From NCBI RefSeq assembly GCF_007845645.1, contig NZ_VCQV01000023.1, forward strand, positions 26,884 through 90,883: a DNA stretch of 64,000 nt. Reading direction: 5' to 3'. A program made the translations under genes and the position numbers. Of this stretch, positions 33,674 through 41,682 are shown piece by piece. This DNA is from Leekyejoonella antrihumi. Its GTDB lineage: Bacteria > Actinomycetota > Actinomycetes > Actinomycetales > Dermatophilaceae. Below the pieces are notes generated by a model. The model did no database searches. It was not told the origin of the DNA and saw only the letters and a program-made list of their open reading frames with translations. The stretch's first letter is position 1. Every line of letters begins with the position of its first letter.

Positions 33674-35224
33674 CTACGGGAGCTCGACTCGCACATTCGC
33701 CAGTGGACTGATGAACGCCTCGCCGAGGTGGGCGCGGCGGGGCGAGATGTCCAATGGCGAAGCACTCCTCGGCCGATTCGATGGCACCGCTTGCACGACG
33801 AACTCCTGGATCTGTGCGGGTGCCACCGGTGTCAGGTGGATCATGCACAGCAGTTCTCCGTGCCGGCCAGGGACCGACCAGGTGACGTCAGCGGTCGTCG
33901 CGGCCGACACGATGTCGGACAGCGGGCGGGGTTCTTCCAGCGGGCCGATCTCCGCGATCAACTGAGCAATCTCTGCGCGGCGTTCCGCAATCGGACGATC
34001 GAACTCGACGTTGTCGGCAAAGATCTGGCCGGCGAGGGCGTCGTCCCAGCGCCGGATCAGGCGGTCGGCGGCAGCGCGGAGCTCGACCGTCTCGGGCCAC
34101 AGGACGATCGTCTCAGCCGGCACCTTGTCCTTGGCAAGGACGCGTCCGAGGGCGTCCTGGCACAGTGCGGATGGCTCGCCGCGGTGACTGTTGGTGAGCA
34201 CGACCATGCCGTGTCCCGACGCCGGATGCCAGCACATGAATAACGTGAACCCAGGCAGACCACCGCCGTGGGACACGACCGTGCCCCGGAGCAGATCGAG
34301 CGTGATCCGCAGGCCCAGCCCGTATCCCCCGACGTTCGCGTGGAATCCGCCATCGGAGCTGATCGTCAGTGACGGAGTGTCGATGATGTGAAGCCGTTGC
34401 AGCTCGCGACGAGAGGCGCGGCTGAGGATGTCTGAATCGTCGGCCGGCACGCGGAATGCGGCGCCGAGCCAGGTGATCCAGGTGGCCAGGTCACCTACGG
34501 TGCTCATGATGCCACCGGCAGCCGCGAACGCGGCGGATGTATTCGGCGGGTATGCCGTCCAGTGGCCGTGAGGGTCGAGCGAGTAGCCGACGGCCCGATC
34601 GATGCCCGCTGGAGCCGCGTTGTCGAAGAAGGTCGACGTCAGGCCGAGTGGTCGTAGCACCTCATCGGTCACGAAGTCCTCGATCGGTTGGCCGGTCGCA
34701 CGGCCCACGGCCAGTCCCGCAAGTGTGTAGCCCAGGTTTGAGTATTCGTAGACCGTCCCGGGAAGGTGGCTGTAGCGCAGGCCCTTGCTCACCTGGGCGA
34801 GCAGGTCCTCCTCGCTCGCGTCGATGAAGGGATCGACCCACGAGTTGTCCTCCGTCAGGCCACCCGACATGCTGAAGAGCATCTCCAGGGTGGGTGGAGC
34901 ACAGGGATCCTCGACGGTGCCGCGGGCGTCGAACTGGGGAAAGTACTTCGTGATGGGATCGTCCAGGGAAAGCAGGCCGCGGTCCCGGGCGATCAGCGCG
35001 GCGCACGCCACGAAGCTCTTGGACATCGAGGCGATCGGGAAGACCGTATCGGCAGTTGGCGTCAAGTGATCATCATTCGCGCTGCCGAAGCCCGCCGCAT
35101 GGCGTAGACCGTCCGGCCCGACAATGCCATAGGCCAGGCCCTGTGCCTGGTCGGACGCGGTGTATTGGGCGAAGAAGGCGTCGAGCTCGGTCTCGATCGG
35201 AGTGCGGAGGGTTTCGTTCGACAT
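33674..35224 (-). CDS. Serine hydrolase, S12 D-aminopeptidase/beta-lactamase fold
   Basis: A 516-residue enzyme. The catalytic domain (about 15-370) has SxxK in IASMSKSF, Tyr-x-Asn in YEYSNLGY, and HGGG in VVSHGGGLPGF as the KTG-equivalent triad. A C-terminal extension of about 140 residues resembles the extra domain seen in D-aminopeptidase DAP-type enzymes. No signal peptide is visible, so it acts in the cytoplasm. ATG at 35224 was chosen over one ten codons upstream; a GAGAGG site lies about 11 bases before it. It diverges from the peptide transporter genes, which suggests it cleaves imported D-residue peptides. Confidence 0.82.
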   Translation of the reverse strand: MSNETLRTPIETELDAFFAQYTASDQAQGLAYGIVGPDGLRHAAGFGSANDDHLTPTADTVFPIASMSKSFVACAALIARDRGLLSLDDPITKYFPQFDARGTVEDPCAPPTLEMLFSMSGGLTEDNSWVDPFIDASEEDLLAQVSKGLRYSHLPGTVYEYSNLGYTLAGLAVGRATGQPIEDFVTDEVLRPLGLTSTFFDNAAPAGIDRAVGYSLDPHGHWTAYPPNTSAAFAAAGGIMSTVGDLATWITWLGAAFRVPADDSDILSRASRRELQRLHIIDTPSLTISSDGGFHANVGGYGLGLRITLDLLRGTVVSHGGGLPGFTLFMCWHPASGHGMVVLTNSHRGEPSALCQDALGRVLAKDKVPAETIVLWPETVELRAAADRLIRRWDDALAGQIFADNVEFDRPIAERRAEIAQLIAEIGPLEEPRPLSDIVSAATTADVTWSVPGRHGELLCMIHLTPVAPAQIQEFVVQAVPSNRPRSASPLDISPRRAHLGEAFISPLANVRVELP

Positions 35225-35503
35225 GGTTGCTGAGCCCTCTCGTGTCTGGTCCATGTGGATCTGCAGGTAGTAGCCACCTGCGGCCGGCGCTCGCAGGTAA
35301 TGGTCAAGTCTTCAACGTAGTGACCGATCTGCAATGGAAAACCGTTCGCACGAACCAACTTCGCCCTCGAGATTCGTCTCCCTGTCCAGTCTGGCCGGAG
35401 ATCTTCCGCCCTAGTCTGCTTCCTACCGCCCTACTGGTCGCGGCTCTTCGGTCCCGCGCTCTGTGTCCCCCTCCCCTACCAACCCGACAGAAGGTTCATC
35501 TTC
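35225..35503. promoter_or_regulatory. Divergent control region of S12 hydrolase and peptide transporter
   Basis: Contains three copies of one word: GCAGGT (35263-35268), ACCTGC (35276-35281, inverted) and GCAGGT (35293-35298). The first two form a perfect dyad with a 7-base spacer. This is a candidate operator, possibly for the PucR protein. No convincing -10/-35 pair was placed in either direction. Confidence 0.4.
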
Positions 35504-37060
35504 ATGACACGAACGAAGACTCTGCGCGGTGCAGTGGTGGTTGTCGCCGCAACTGCCCTGGCAGCCTGCTCCTCCTCCTCGGGCGGAACCAGCACGAGCG
35601 GCGGCTCGCCCACGTCCGGCGGCAGCCTGGTGATGGCACGAGCCGACGAGGCGACCAGTCTGCTGCCATCCGTACCAACCGACAACGCGTCAATCTGGAT
35701 CATCGAGGAGCTCTACGACACGCTCACGACGCCGGCGCAGGACGGCAAAGGCGTCACACCGTCACTCGCAACGTCCTGGAAGCAGTCTGCGGACAAGCTG
35801 AGCTGGACCTTCCACATGCGGACGGACGCGAAGTTCACCAACGGGCAGCCCGTGACGTCGGCCGACGTCGTCTTCAGCATCAAGCAGAACCAGAAGGCCG
35901 ATGCGCCGTTCTCCTTCATCGATTCCGTCGTGACGAAGATGGACACTCCGGACGCACACACCGTCGTGTTCCACACGAAGGAACCGTGGGCACCGCTGCC
36001 GGCCGACATGGCGCTCTACGCCAACTCGATCGTCCCCAAGAACTATGCGGGTATGAGCGCCTCAGCGTTTGCCAGCAGCCCGATCGGCTCGGGCCCCTTC
36101 AAGTTCAAGAACTGGACCAAGGGCAGCAGCCTGACCATTGTCAAAAATGCCAAGTACTGGAAGAAGGGCACTCCACGCCTCGACTCGGTCGAGTTCACGG
36201 TTGTCCCGGACAGCAATACGCGCAGCACCCAACTGGCGAGCGGTCAGATCGGCATCAATGAGTACCCTGCGAACTCGAGCATCAAGTCGCTGCAGAACCA
36301 ACCGAACATCTCGGTGAACACCTTCCCATCCAGCGAGGTCGACTACCTGGGGATGAATACGCGGCGGAAGCCGCTGAGCGACCTCAACGTGCGCAAGGCG
36401 ATCAGTCAGGCGATCGACAAGGACGCCATCTTGAAGGCCGTGCTCTATGGCTACGGGAAGGTCGCCAATGCCTATCTGTCACCGACGACGTGGGCGCATG
36501 ACAGCTCGTTGAAGGCGAACACCTATGACGTTGCGGCTGCCAAGGCAACGTTGGCGAAGTCCAGTGTTCCGCACGGCTTTTCCACCACCATCACGATTCC
36601 TTCCGGAGACCAGAACTCCTCCAGCGAGGCGCAGTTGGTGCAGAGCGATCTGGCGAAGATCGGGATCAACGTGACGATCAAGACCCTTGACCCAGCGGCC
36701 CTCGTGACGGCCAAGCATGCGGGCAACTTCGACATGGCGTTCGGCCTCTACACCACGGACATCGTTGATCCGGACGAGATTGCTCGTTTCGCTGGGACCT
36801 ATGACGGCGGAGTGCAGACTCTCTACAGCGGTTTCAAGAGCGCACAGATGGACAAGCTCGCGGCGACCGCGAGCCGGGCATCGGACCAGAGCACACGTAA
36901 GGCGGCGTACGACCAGATGCAGCAGATCATGGCCAACAACGTTCCCTACGTCACGTTGTTCTACGTGCCGGGCGTGTACTCGTATTCGAAGAAGGTGCAC
37001 GGATTCCAACCCGGGGCGACCGGCAACTACTTCCTCGAAAAGGTGTGGATGTCGAAGTGA
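35504..37060 (+). CDS. Peptide ABC transporter substrate-binding lipoprotein
   Basis: A 518-residue family-5 solute-binding protein with a lipoprotein signal (VVAATALAACSSSSGG, Cys about residue 23) and SBP_bac_5 landmarks: TPSLATSWKQSADKLSWTFH, FHMRTDAKFTNGQPVTSADV, and the later NVRKAISQAIDKDAILKAVL. It captures oligopeptides or similar solutes outside the membrane. It leads the five-gene transporter SBP-permease-permease-ATPase-ATPase and is separated from the first permease by a strong hairpin. Confidence 0.88.
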   Translation: MTRTKTLRGAVVVVAATALAACSSSSGGTSTSGGSPTSGGSLVMARADEATSLLPSVPTDNASIWIIEELYDTLTTPAQDGKGVTPSLATSWKQSADKLSWTFHMRTDAKFTNGQPVTSADVVFSIKQNQKADAPFSFIDSVVTKMDTPDAHTVVFHTKEPWAPLPADMALYANSIVPKNYAGMSASAFASSPIGSGPFKFKNWTKGSSLTIVKNAKYWKKGTPRLDSVEFTVVPDSNTRSTQLASGQIGINEYPANSSIKSLQNQPNISVNTFPSSEVDYLGMNTRRKPLSDLNVRKAISQAIDKDAILKAVLYGYGKVANAYLSPTTWAHDSSLKANTYDVAAAKATLAKSSVPHGFSTTITIPSGDQNSSSEAQLVQSDLAKIGINVTIKTLDPAALVTAKHAGNFDMAFGLYTTDIVDPDEIARFAGTYDGGVQTLYSGFKSAQMDKLAATASRASDQSTRKAAYDQMQQIMANNVPYVTLFYVPGVYSYSKKVHGFQPGATGNYFLEKVWMSK

Positions 37061-37070
37061 GCGCGTTTGT

Positions 37071-37096
37071 CCGGGCTCGCACGGCTGCGAGCCCGG
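37071..37096 (+). other. Intercistronic hairpin after the binding-protein gene
   Basis: CCGGGCTCGCA (37071-37081) and TGCGAGCCCGG (37086-37096) form a perfect 11-bp stem with a CGGC loop. Stem-loops at this spot in peptide and sugar ABC operons protect the binding-protein message or stop part of transcription, giving excess binding protein over membrane components. Confidence 0.65.
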
Positions 37097-37133
37097 GCCG
37101 ATGCTGCGTCCGCTCTAAGAGGAAGAGGACCTG

Positions 37134-38069
37134 ATGCTTCGTTGGTTCGCCCGACGGCTGTTACTCGCCGTTCCCGTTGTATTGGGCGTCGTCACCATCT
37201 CCTTCATCCTGATGCACCTTGCCCCGGGCGACCCGGCTCGGAGCGCACTGGGTGAGAAGGCCGATCCGGCAGCGGTTGCTGCCCTGCGGCATCAGTGGGG
37301 GTTGGACAAGACTCTGCCCGCCCAGTACGTCAGCTATCTGAACCAGCTGCTGCACGGTGACCTCGGCACGTCCCTCTATTACCACACGTCGATCACCACA
37401 CTGATGGCACAACGGCTGCCAGTGACCCTGGCGTTGATTGTGATGAGCGCCGTTCTGGCATCCCTCATCTCGATTCCCCTGGCCTCGCGGAGCGCCTCGC
37501 GGCCGAACGGCGCCACGTCCTTTGTCATTCGCCTGTTCAACGCGGTGATTCAGGGCTCACCGACCTTCTTTGTCGGTAGCATGCTCATTCTTTTCCTCGG
37601 TGTGCGAGTTGCGATCTTTCCGGCCGGCGGCTACCCGTCGGGGTTCGGGGCGCGCGCGTGGGCGCTGGTGCTGCCTGCGCTGACGATTGCTCTGAGCATA
37701 GTGCCGCTGCTGGTGCGCGGCCTGCGAGCCGCGATGATCGAGTCCCTCGGCAGTGAATATGTGGCGTTTGCGAGGTCAAAGGGCCTGCCGGAGAGTCCGA
37801 TTCGACATCGCTACGTGCTCCGCAACGCCGGCATATCGGGGGTCAGCATCTTGGGGATCCAGGTGGGTGCCCTGGCCAGCGGTGCCCTGGTCATCGAGCA
37901 GGTCTTCGCGATCCCTGGCATGGGATCGATGTTGATGACGGGGATTCTCAACCGCGACTACGCGGTCGTCCAGGCCTGCACGCTGATGTTCGGTCTGGTC
38001 GTCGTCGTGGTCTACCTGGTCACCGATCTGGTGTATGCACGACTCGACCCGAGAGCGAGGCTGTCATGA
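37134..38069 (+). CDS. Peptide ABC transporter permease, DppB type
   Basis: A 311-residue inner-membrane permease, six helices, with the DppB-type N-terminus (HLAPGDPARSALGEKADPAA) and the EAA coupling loop EYVAFARSKGLPESPIRHRY near residue 215. An AAGAGGAAGAGG ribosome site precedes the ATG. It pairs with the DppC-like permease whose ATG overlaps its stop. Confidence 0.88.
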   Translation: MLRWFARRLLLAVPVVLGVVTISFILMHLAPGDPARSALGEKADPAAVAALRHQWGLDKTLPAQYVSYLNQLLHGDLGTSLYYHTSITTLMAQRLPVTLALIVMSAVLASLISIPLASRSASRPNGATSFVIRLFNAVIQGSPTFFVGSMLILFLGVRVAIFPAGGYPSGFGARAWALVLPALTIALSIVPLLVRGLRAAMIESLGSEYVAFARSKGLPESPIRHRYVLRNAGISGVSILGIQVGALASGALVIEQVFAIPGMGSMLMTGILNRDYAVVQACTLMFGLVVVVVYLVTDLVYARLDPRARLS

Positions 38070-38959
38070 CGACGAGCGAGGCGGCCCTGCCGTCGACCAC
38101 TCTGGGCCTGGAGCCACCAACTCGTGGACGGGGGTGGGCGCCCGCCTGGATGCGCCGCCACAACCTGCAGCTGTGGATCGGTGGGGTGATGCTCGGTCTG
38201 ATGGTTCTGGCTGCGGTGGCTGCGCCACTGATCACGCGATACAACCCCACGACGCCGGATGCACTGCATACCCTTCTTGGCCCATCCGGAGAGCACCTTT
38301 TCGGCACGGACAACCTGGGCCGTGACGTGTTCACCCGAGTGGTGTACGGCACGCGAAGCGATCTGACCATCGCGGTGGTCGCGGTGGTCGCACCGTTCAT
38401 CATTGGACTGGTCTTCGGCATCGTGACCGGATATTTCGGGGGGTGGATCGACACGATCATGATGCGAATCGCCGACATCGTGACCGCGTTCCCCTTCTTC
38501 ATCCTGGTGATCTCACTGGTCTTCATTCTCGGCAACGGCGCCTGGAGCATCTTCGTGGCGATCACCTGCGTCTCGTGGGTTGCCTACGCACGGCTTGTGC
38601 GTGGTGAGGCAATGGTGCTGCGGAACAAAGAGTTCGTGGCCGCCTGTCAGGCGGGTGGAATCTCGCCGGTTCGTATTCTGCTGCGCCACTTCGCACCGAA
38701 TGTTGCAACACAGGCGCTGGTCTACTCGATGAGCGACATCGTGATGAACGTGGGAGTCATCGTCACCCTCAGCTATTTCGGCCTGGGCATCGTGCCCCCC
38801 ACACCGGACTGGGGCTCGATGATGGCGGACGGCCAGCAGTTCCTGGCTGGCGGCTACTACGGCCTCACGCTGTTTCCGGCGGCCGCGGTCATCTGGACAA
38901 GCCTCGCGCTGTCCTTCATCGGGGACGGCCTGGCGCATGCCCTGCGGATCGATCGATAG
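38066..38959 (+). CDS. Peptide ABC transporter permease, DppC type
   Basis: A 297-residue permease with the OppC N-terminal segment, the HLFGTDNLGRDVFTRVVYGT block preceding the core, and the EAA loop KEFVAACQAGGISPVRILLR near residue 190. The start overlaps the preceding stop (ATGA). It forms the translocation pore with the DppB-type subunit. Confidence 0.88.
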   Translation: MTTSEAALPSTTLGLEPPTRGRGWAPAWMRRHNLQLWIGGVMLGLMVLAAVAAPLITRYNPTTPDALHTLLGPSGEHLFGTDNLGRDVFTRVVYGTRSDLTIAVVAVVAPFIIGLVFGIVTGYFGGWIDTIMMRIADIVTAFPFFILVISLVFILGNGAWSIFVAITCVSWVAYARLVRGEAMVLRNKEFVAACQAGGISPVRILLRHFAPNVATQALVYSMSDIVMNVGVIVTLSYFGLGIVPPTPDWGSMMADGQQFLAGGYYGLTLFPAAAVIWTSLALSFIGDGLAHALRIDR

Positions 38960-38967
38960 GAGGCGGA

Positions 38968-40008
38968 GTGACTGAGAACATGAAGCGTCCGCTCTTGGCC
39001 GTGGAGGACCTGACCCTTGCCCTCGGCCTCGGGGGCGAGGAGTTCAACGCGCTGGAGCACCTGTCCTTCGCACTGCGGGAAGGAGAGGCTCGAGGACTGG
39101 TGGGCGAGTCAGGCTCGGGGAAAAGCCTGACGCTGCGGGCCATTCTGGGGCTGCTGCCTCCGAACGCGGTAGTGAAGTCCGGCACGATGACCTTCGACGG
39201 CGAAGAGTTCGACCTTGCGAGGCAATCGAACCGCTCGGAGCGCAGGCGGATCGAAAGGCTGCGCGGTTCGGGTATCTCGATGATCTTCCAGGAGCCCTCC
39301 GTCGCGCTCAACCCGGTGATACCGGTCGGAGAGCAGATCGTCGATGCCGTGCTGCGTCGGGACCACATGACCAAGAAGCATGCCCGGGAGTACGCGATCC
39401 ACCTGATGGAGCTCGTCGGCATCCACGATGCGACGGCGAAGGTGGACGCCTACCCCTTCGAGCTGTCGGGCGGCCTCAAGCAGCGCGTCATGATCGCCGC
39501 AGCGGTCGCCGGCAAGCCCAGGCTGATCCTGTGCGATGAGCCGACAACCGCCCTCGACGTCACCGTGCAGAAGCAGATCCTGAGCGTCTTCACCCATCTG
39601 CGAGACGAGCTCGGTGCCGGGCTGCTCTACGTGACACACGACCTGGCCGTGGTGGCGCAGCTGTGTGACTCGGTGACGGTGCTCTACTCGGGAAATGTGA
39701 TGGAGAGCTCGAGTGACTTGCGTGCCGTCTTCGACCACCCGCGGCATCCGTATACGGAGGCGTTGCTGCGCTCGACGCCGGACGTGGACCAGATCGGTCG
39801 GCGTCTCTACTCGATCCCCGGGAGCGCTCCGTCGCTCGATGAACGAATGGTCGGATGCCCATTCGCGCCGAGGTGCGAGTATCGCCAGGACGACTGCGGG
39901 CAGCAGCGGATCCCGGACCTGTCGAAGACGCCCGAAAGGACCGTCCACTGTCTGCACCAGGTCGAAAAACGCACCCTCGATGCGGTGCTCGAGGAGGAGA
40001 CCTCATGA
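38968..40008 (+). CDS. Peptide ABC transporter ATPase, DppD type
   Basis: A 346-residue ATPase. Walker A is GESGSGKS at about 48, signature LSGGLKQR at about 167, Walker B LILCDEPTTALD at about 187, and the C-terminal oligopeptide extension has PFAPRCEYRQDDCG, the Cys-containing block of Dpp/Opp ATPases. GTG start at 38968 follows AGGAGG by 4 bases; an ATG four codons later has no spaced site. Stop overlaps the DppF-type gene. Confidence 0.88.
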   Translation: MTENMKRPLLAVEDLTLALGLGGEEFNALEHLSFALREGEARGLVGESGSGKSLTLRAILGLLPPNAVVKSGTMTFDGEEFDLARQSNRSERRRIERLRGSGISMIFQEPSVALNPVIPVGEQIVDAVLRRDHMTKKHAREYAIHLMELVGIHDATAKVDAYPFELSGGLKQRVMIAAAVAGKPRLILCDEPTTALDVTVQKQILSVFTHLRDELGAGLLYVTHDLAVVAQLCDSVTVLYSGNVMESSSDLRAVFDHPRHPYTEALLRSTPDVDQIGRRLYSIPGSAPSLDERMVGCPFAPRCEYRQDDCGQQRIPDLSKTPERTVHCLHQVEKRTLDAVLEEETS

Positions 40009-40820
40009 GCACCGACCCGTTGCTGCGCTGCTCCGACGTCGTCGTCACGTTCAAGCAGAAGCACAGCAAGGAACCGTTCTATGCGGTGAAGAACGCCTCT
40101 CTTGATGTGGGCGCCGGTCAGATCGTCGGGCTGGTCGGCGAGTCGGGATCCGGGAAGTCGACTCTTGCGCGGGCGGTGGTCGGCCTCCAGCGAGTCGACT
40201 CGGGTGTCATCGCGTTCGACGCTCATCAGCTCGGCAACCGTCGCACGCGGGAGGACCGACAGGGGATCCAGATGGTTTTCCAAGACCCCTACGGGTCGCT
40301 GGATCCGCGGATGTCGATCAGGGCAACCCTGGCCGAGGTGATCCGTCGGCATACCGATCTGCGCGGTAAGGGAATCGACAAGCGGTGTCTCGAACTGATG
40401 GACATGGTGCGCCTGCCGGGATCCTTGCTCCGCTCGCGACCGGCCGGAATGTCCGGCGGCCAACGCCAACGGGTAGCGATCGCACGGGCACTGTCGATCA
40501 ACCCTCGACTCCTGGTCGCGGACGAGGCGGTCGCGGCGTTGGACGTGTCGGTGCAGGCCGGCATCGTCAACCTGCTGTCCGACCTGCGCGACGAGGCCGG
40601 GCTCTCGATCCTGTTCATCTCGCACGACCTGTCCATCATCCGCACCCTGTGTGACAGAGTCAGCGTGATCTATCGAGGCGAGATCGTGGAGGAGCGTCCG
40701 TGCGCCGACCTGTTTGCCAACCCGCACAGCGACTACACGAAGGCCCTGCTGAGCGCCATACCGCGGCTGAACGGCCCACGAAGCGAGGGCCTCGGTCAGG
40801 GGCAGTCCTTGCGGATGTGA
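40005..40820 (+). CDS. Peptide ABC transporter ATPase, DppF type
   Basis: A 271-residue ATPase: Walker A GESGSGKS at about 46, signature MSGGQRQR at about 150, Walker B LLVADEAVAALD at about 170, where the usual DEPTSALD has Ala-Val for Pro-Thr/Ser. It ends at RLNGPRSEGLGQGQ without the long Cys-containing C-terminal region, which is common in DppF partners. Start ATG overlaps the preceding stop. Confidence 0.86.
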   Translation: MSTDPLLRCSDVVVTFKQKHSKEPFYAVKNASLDVGAGQIVGLVGESGSGKSTLARAVVGLQRVDSGVIAFDAHQLGNRRTREDRQGIQMVFQDPYGSLDPRMSIRATLAEVIRRHTDLRGKGIDKRCLELMDMVRLPGSLLRSRPAGMSGGQRQRVAIARALSINPRLLVADEAVAALDVSVQAGIVNLLSDLRDEAGLSILFISHDLSIIRTLCDRVSVIYRGEIVEERPCADLFANPHSDYTKALLSAIPRLNGPRSEGLGQGQSLRM

Positions 40821-40850
40821 GAGTCCACGATCAAGGCGAGGGGGCAGTCC

Positions 40851-41657
40851 GTGAGTCTACGAAGTTTTGAGAGCGACGGGACGCCGGTGCTCTCGTTTCA
40901 GGTCCTCGATGGTGCGGGCAGCGTCCTTGCGCAACGCGCACCGGATCGGGAGTTCTATGCAGCATCGACGATAAAGCTGGCGGTGCTGATCGCTGCGATG
41001 CGGGCGGTCGACGCAGGCCGGCTCGCCCTTGACCAGGAGCTGACGGCGACCCACACGTTCCGCTCTGCTGTCCCCGGTGGCAGCGAGTTCGGGATGGATG
41101 AGGATGACTTCGACGAGGGGATGCCGGCGGAGGGTTCACCCATCTCACTGCACGACGTCCTGTGGCGGATGGTGGCGGTCTCGTCCAACGAGGCCACCAA
41201 CATGGTGGTCGACCTAGTCGGCCTGGACGCCGTAGCCGAGGCGTTGGCGCACTGTGGCGCGCGCAATTCCGTGATGCAGCGGCCCATCGGTGACGTCGAG
41301 GGGCGGTCTGCCGGACTGACCAACCGGGTGACTGCCGGTGATCTTGCCGCCCTGATGCGAGCGGTCATCACCGGTGCGGCCGCGTCTCCGGCGTCCACCG
41401 AGAGGATGGTGTCGATCCTGGAGGCTCAGCAGATCCCCTATCTGGGTAAAGGCCTGCCGACGGGCACCCGGTTCGGCTCGAAGTCGGGCTGGGTCGACGC
41501 GATCCAGCACGATGTGGCGTTCGTCGCGCCCTCAGGAGACCTGGCTTCACCGGAAACGTATGTGATCGCCGTCTGCACCCGCGGCTACGAGGAGGCCGAT
41601 GCGACCGAGCTCCTTGCCGGGGTCTCGCGTCTTGCGTGGGACCTTACCGCGCACTGA
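40851..41657 (+). CDS. Class-A beta-lactamase-fold serine hydrolase, cytoplasmic
   Basis: A 268-residue COG2367-like enzyme: Ser39-x-x-Lys42 in ASTIK, the SDN-loop equivalent VSSNEATN near 112, and KSG near 210. There is no signal peptide, so it is not a secreted beta-lactamase; the omega-loop Glu-x-x-x-Asn is not evident. It starts 30 bases after the last transporter gene (GTG start after AGGGGGC). A cytoplasmic peptidase or amidase acting on imported peptides is the best inference. Confidence 0.78.
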   Translation: MSLRSFESDGTPVLSFQVLDGAGSVLAQRAPDREFYAASTIKLAVLIAAMRAVDAGRLALDQELTATHTFRSAVPGGSEFGMDEDDFDEGMPAEGSPISLHDVLWRMVAVSSNEATNMVVDLVGLDAVAEALAHCGARNSVMQRPIGDVEGRSAGLTNRVTAGDLAALMRAVITGAAASPASTERMVSILEAQQIPYLGKGLPTGTRFGSKSGWVDAIQHDVAFVAPSGDLASPETYVIAVCTRGYEEADATELLAGVSRLAWDLTAH

Positions 41658-41682
41658 GCGCGTAGGCCGGTGCGAGCCCGGA

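Noticed and set aside
40851..41657. An antibiotic-resistance beta-lactamase
   Set aside because: No signal peptide and no evident Glu166 omega-loop motif; it sits in a peptide-import operon.
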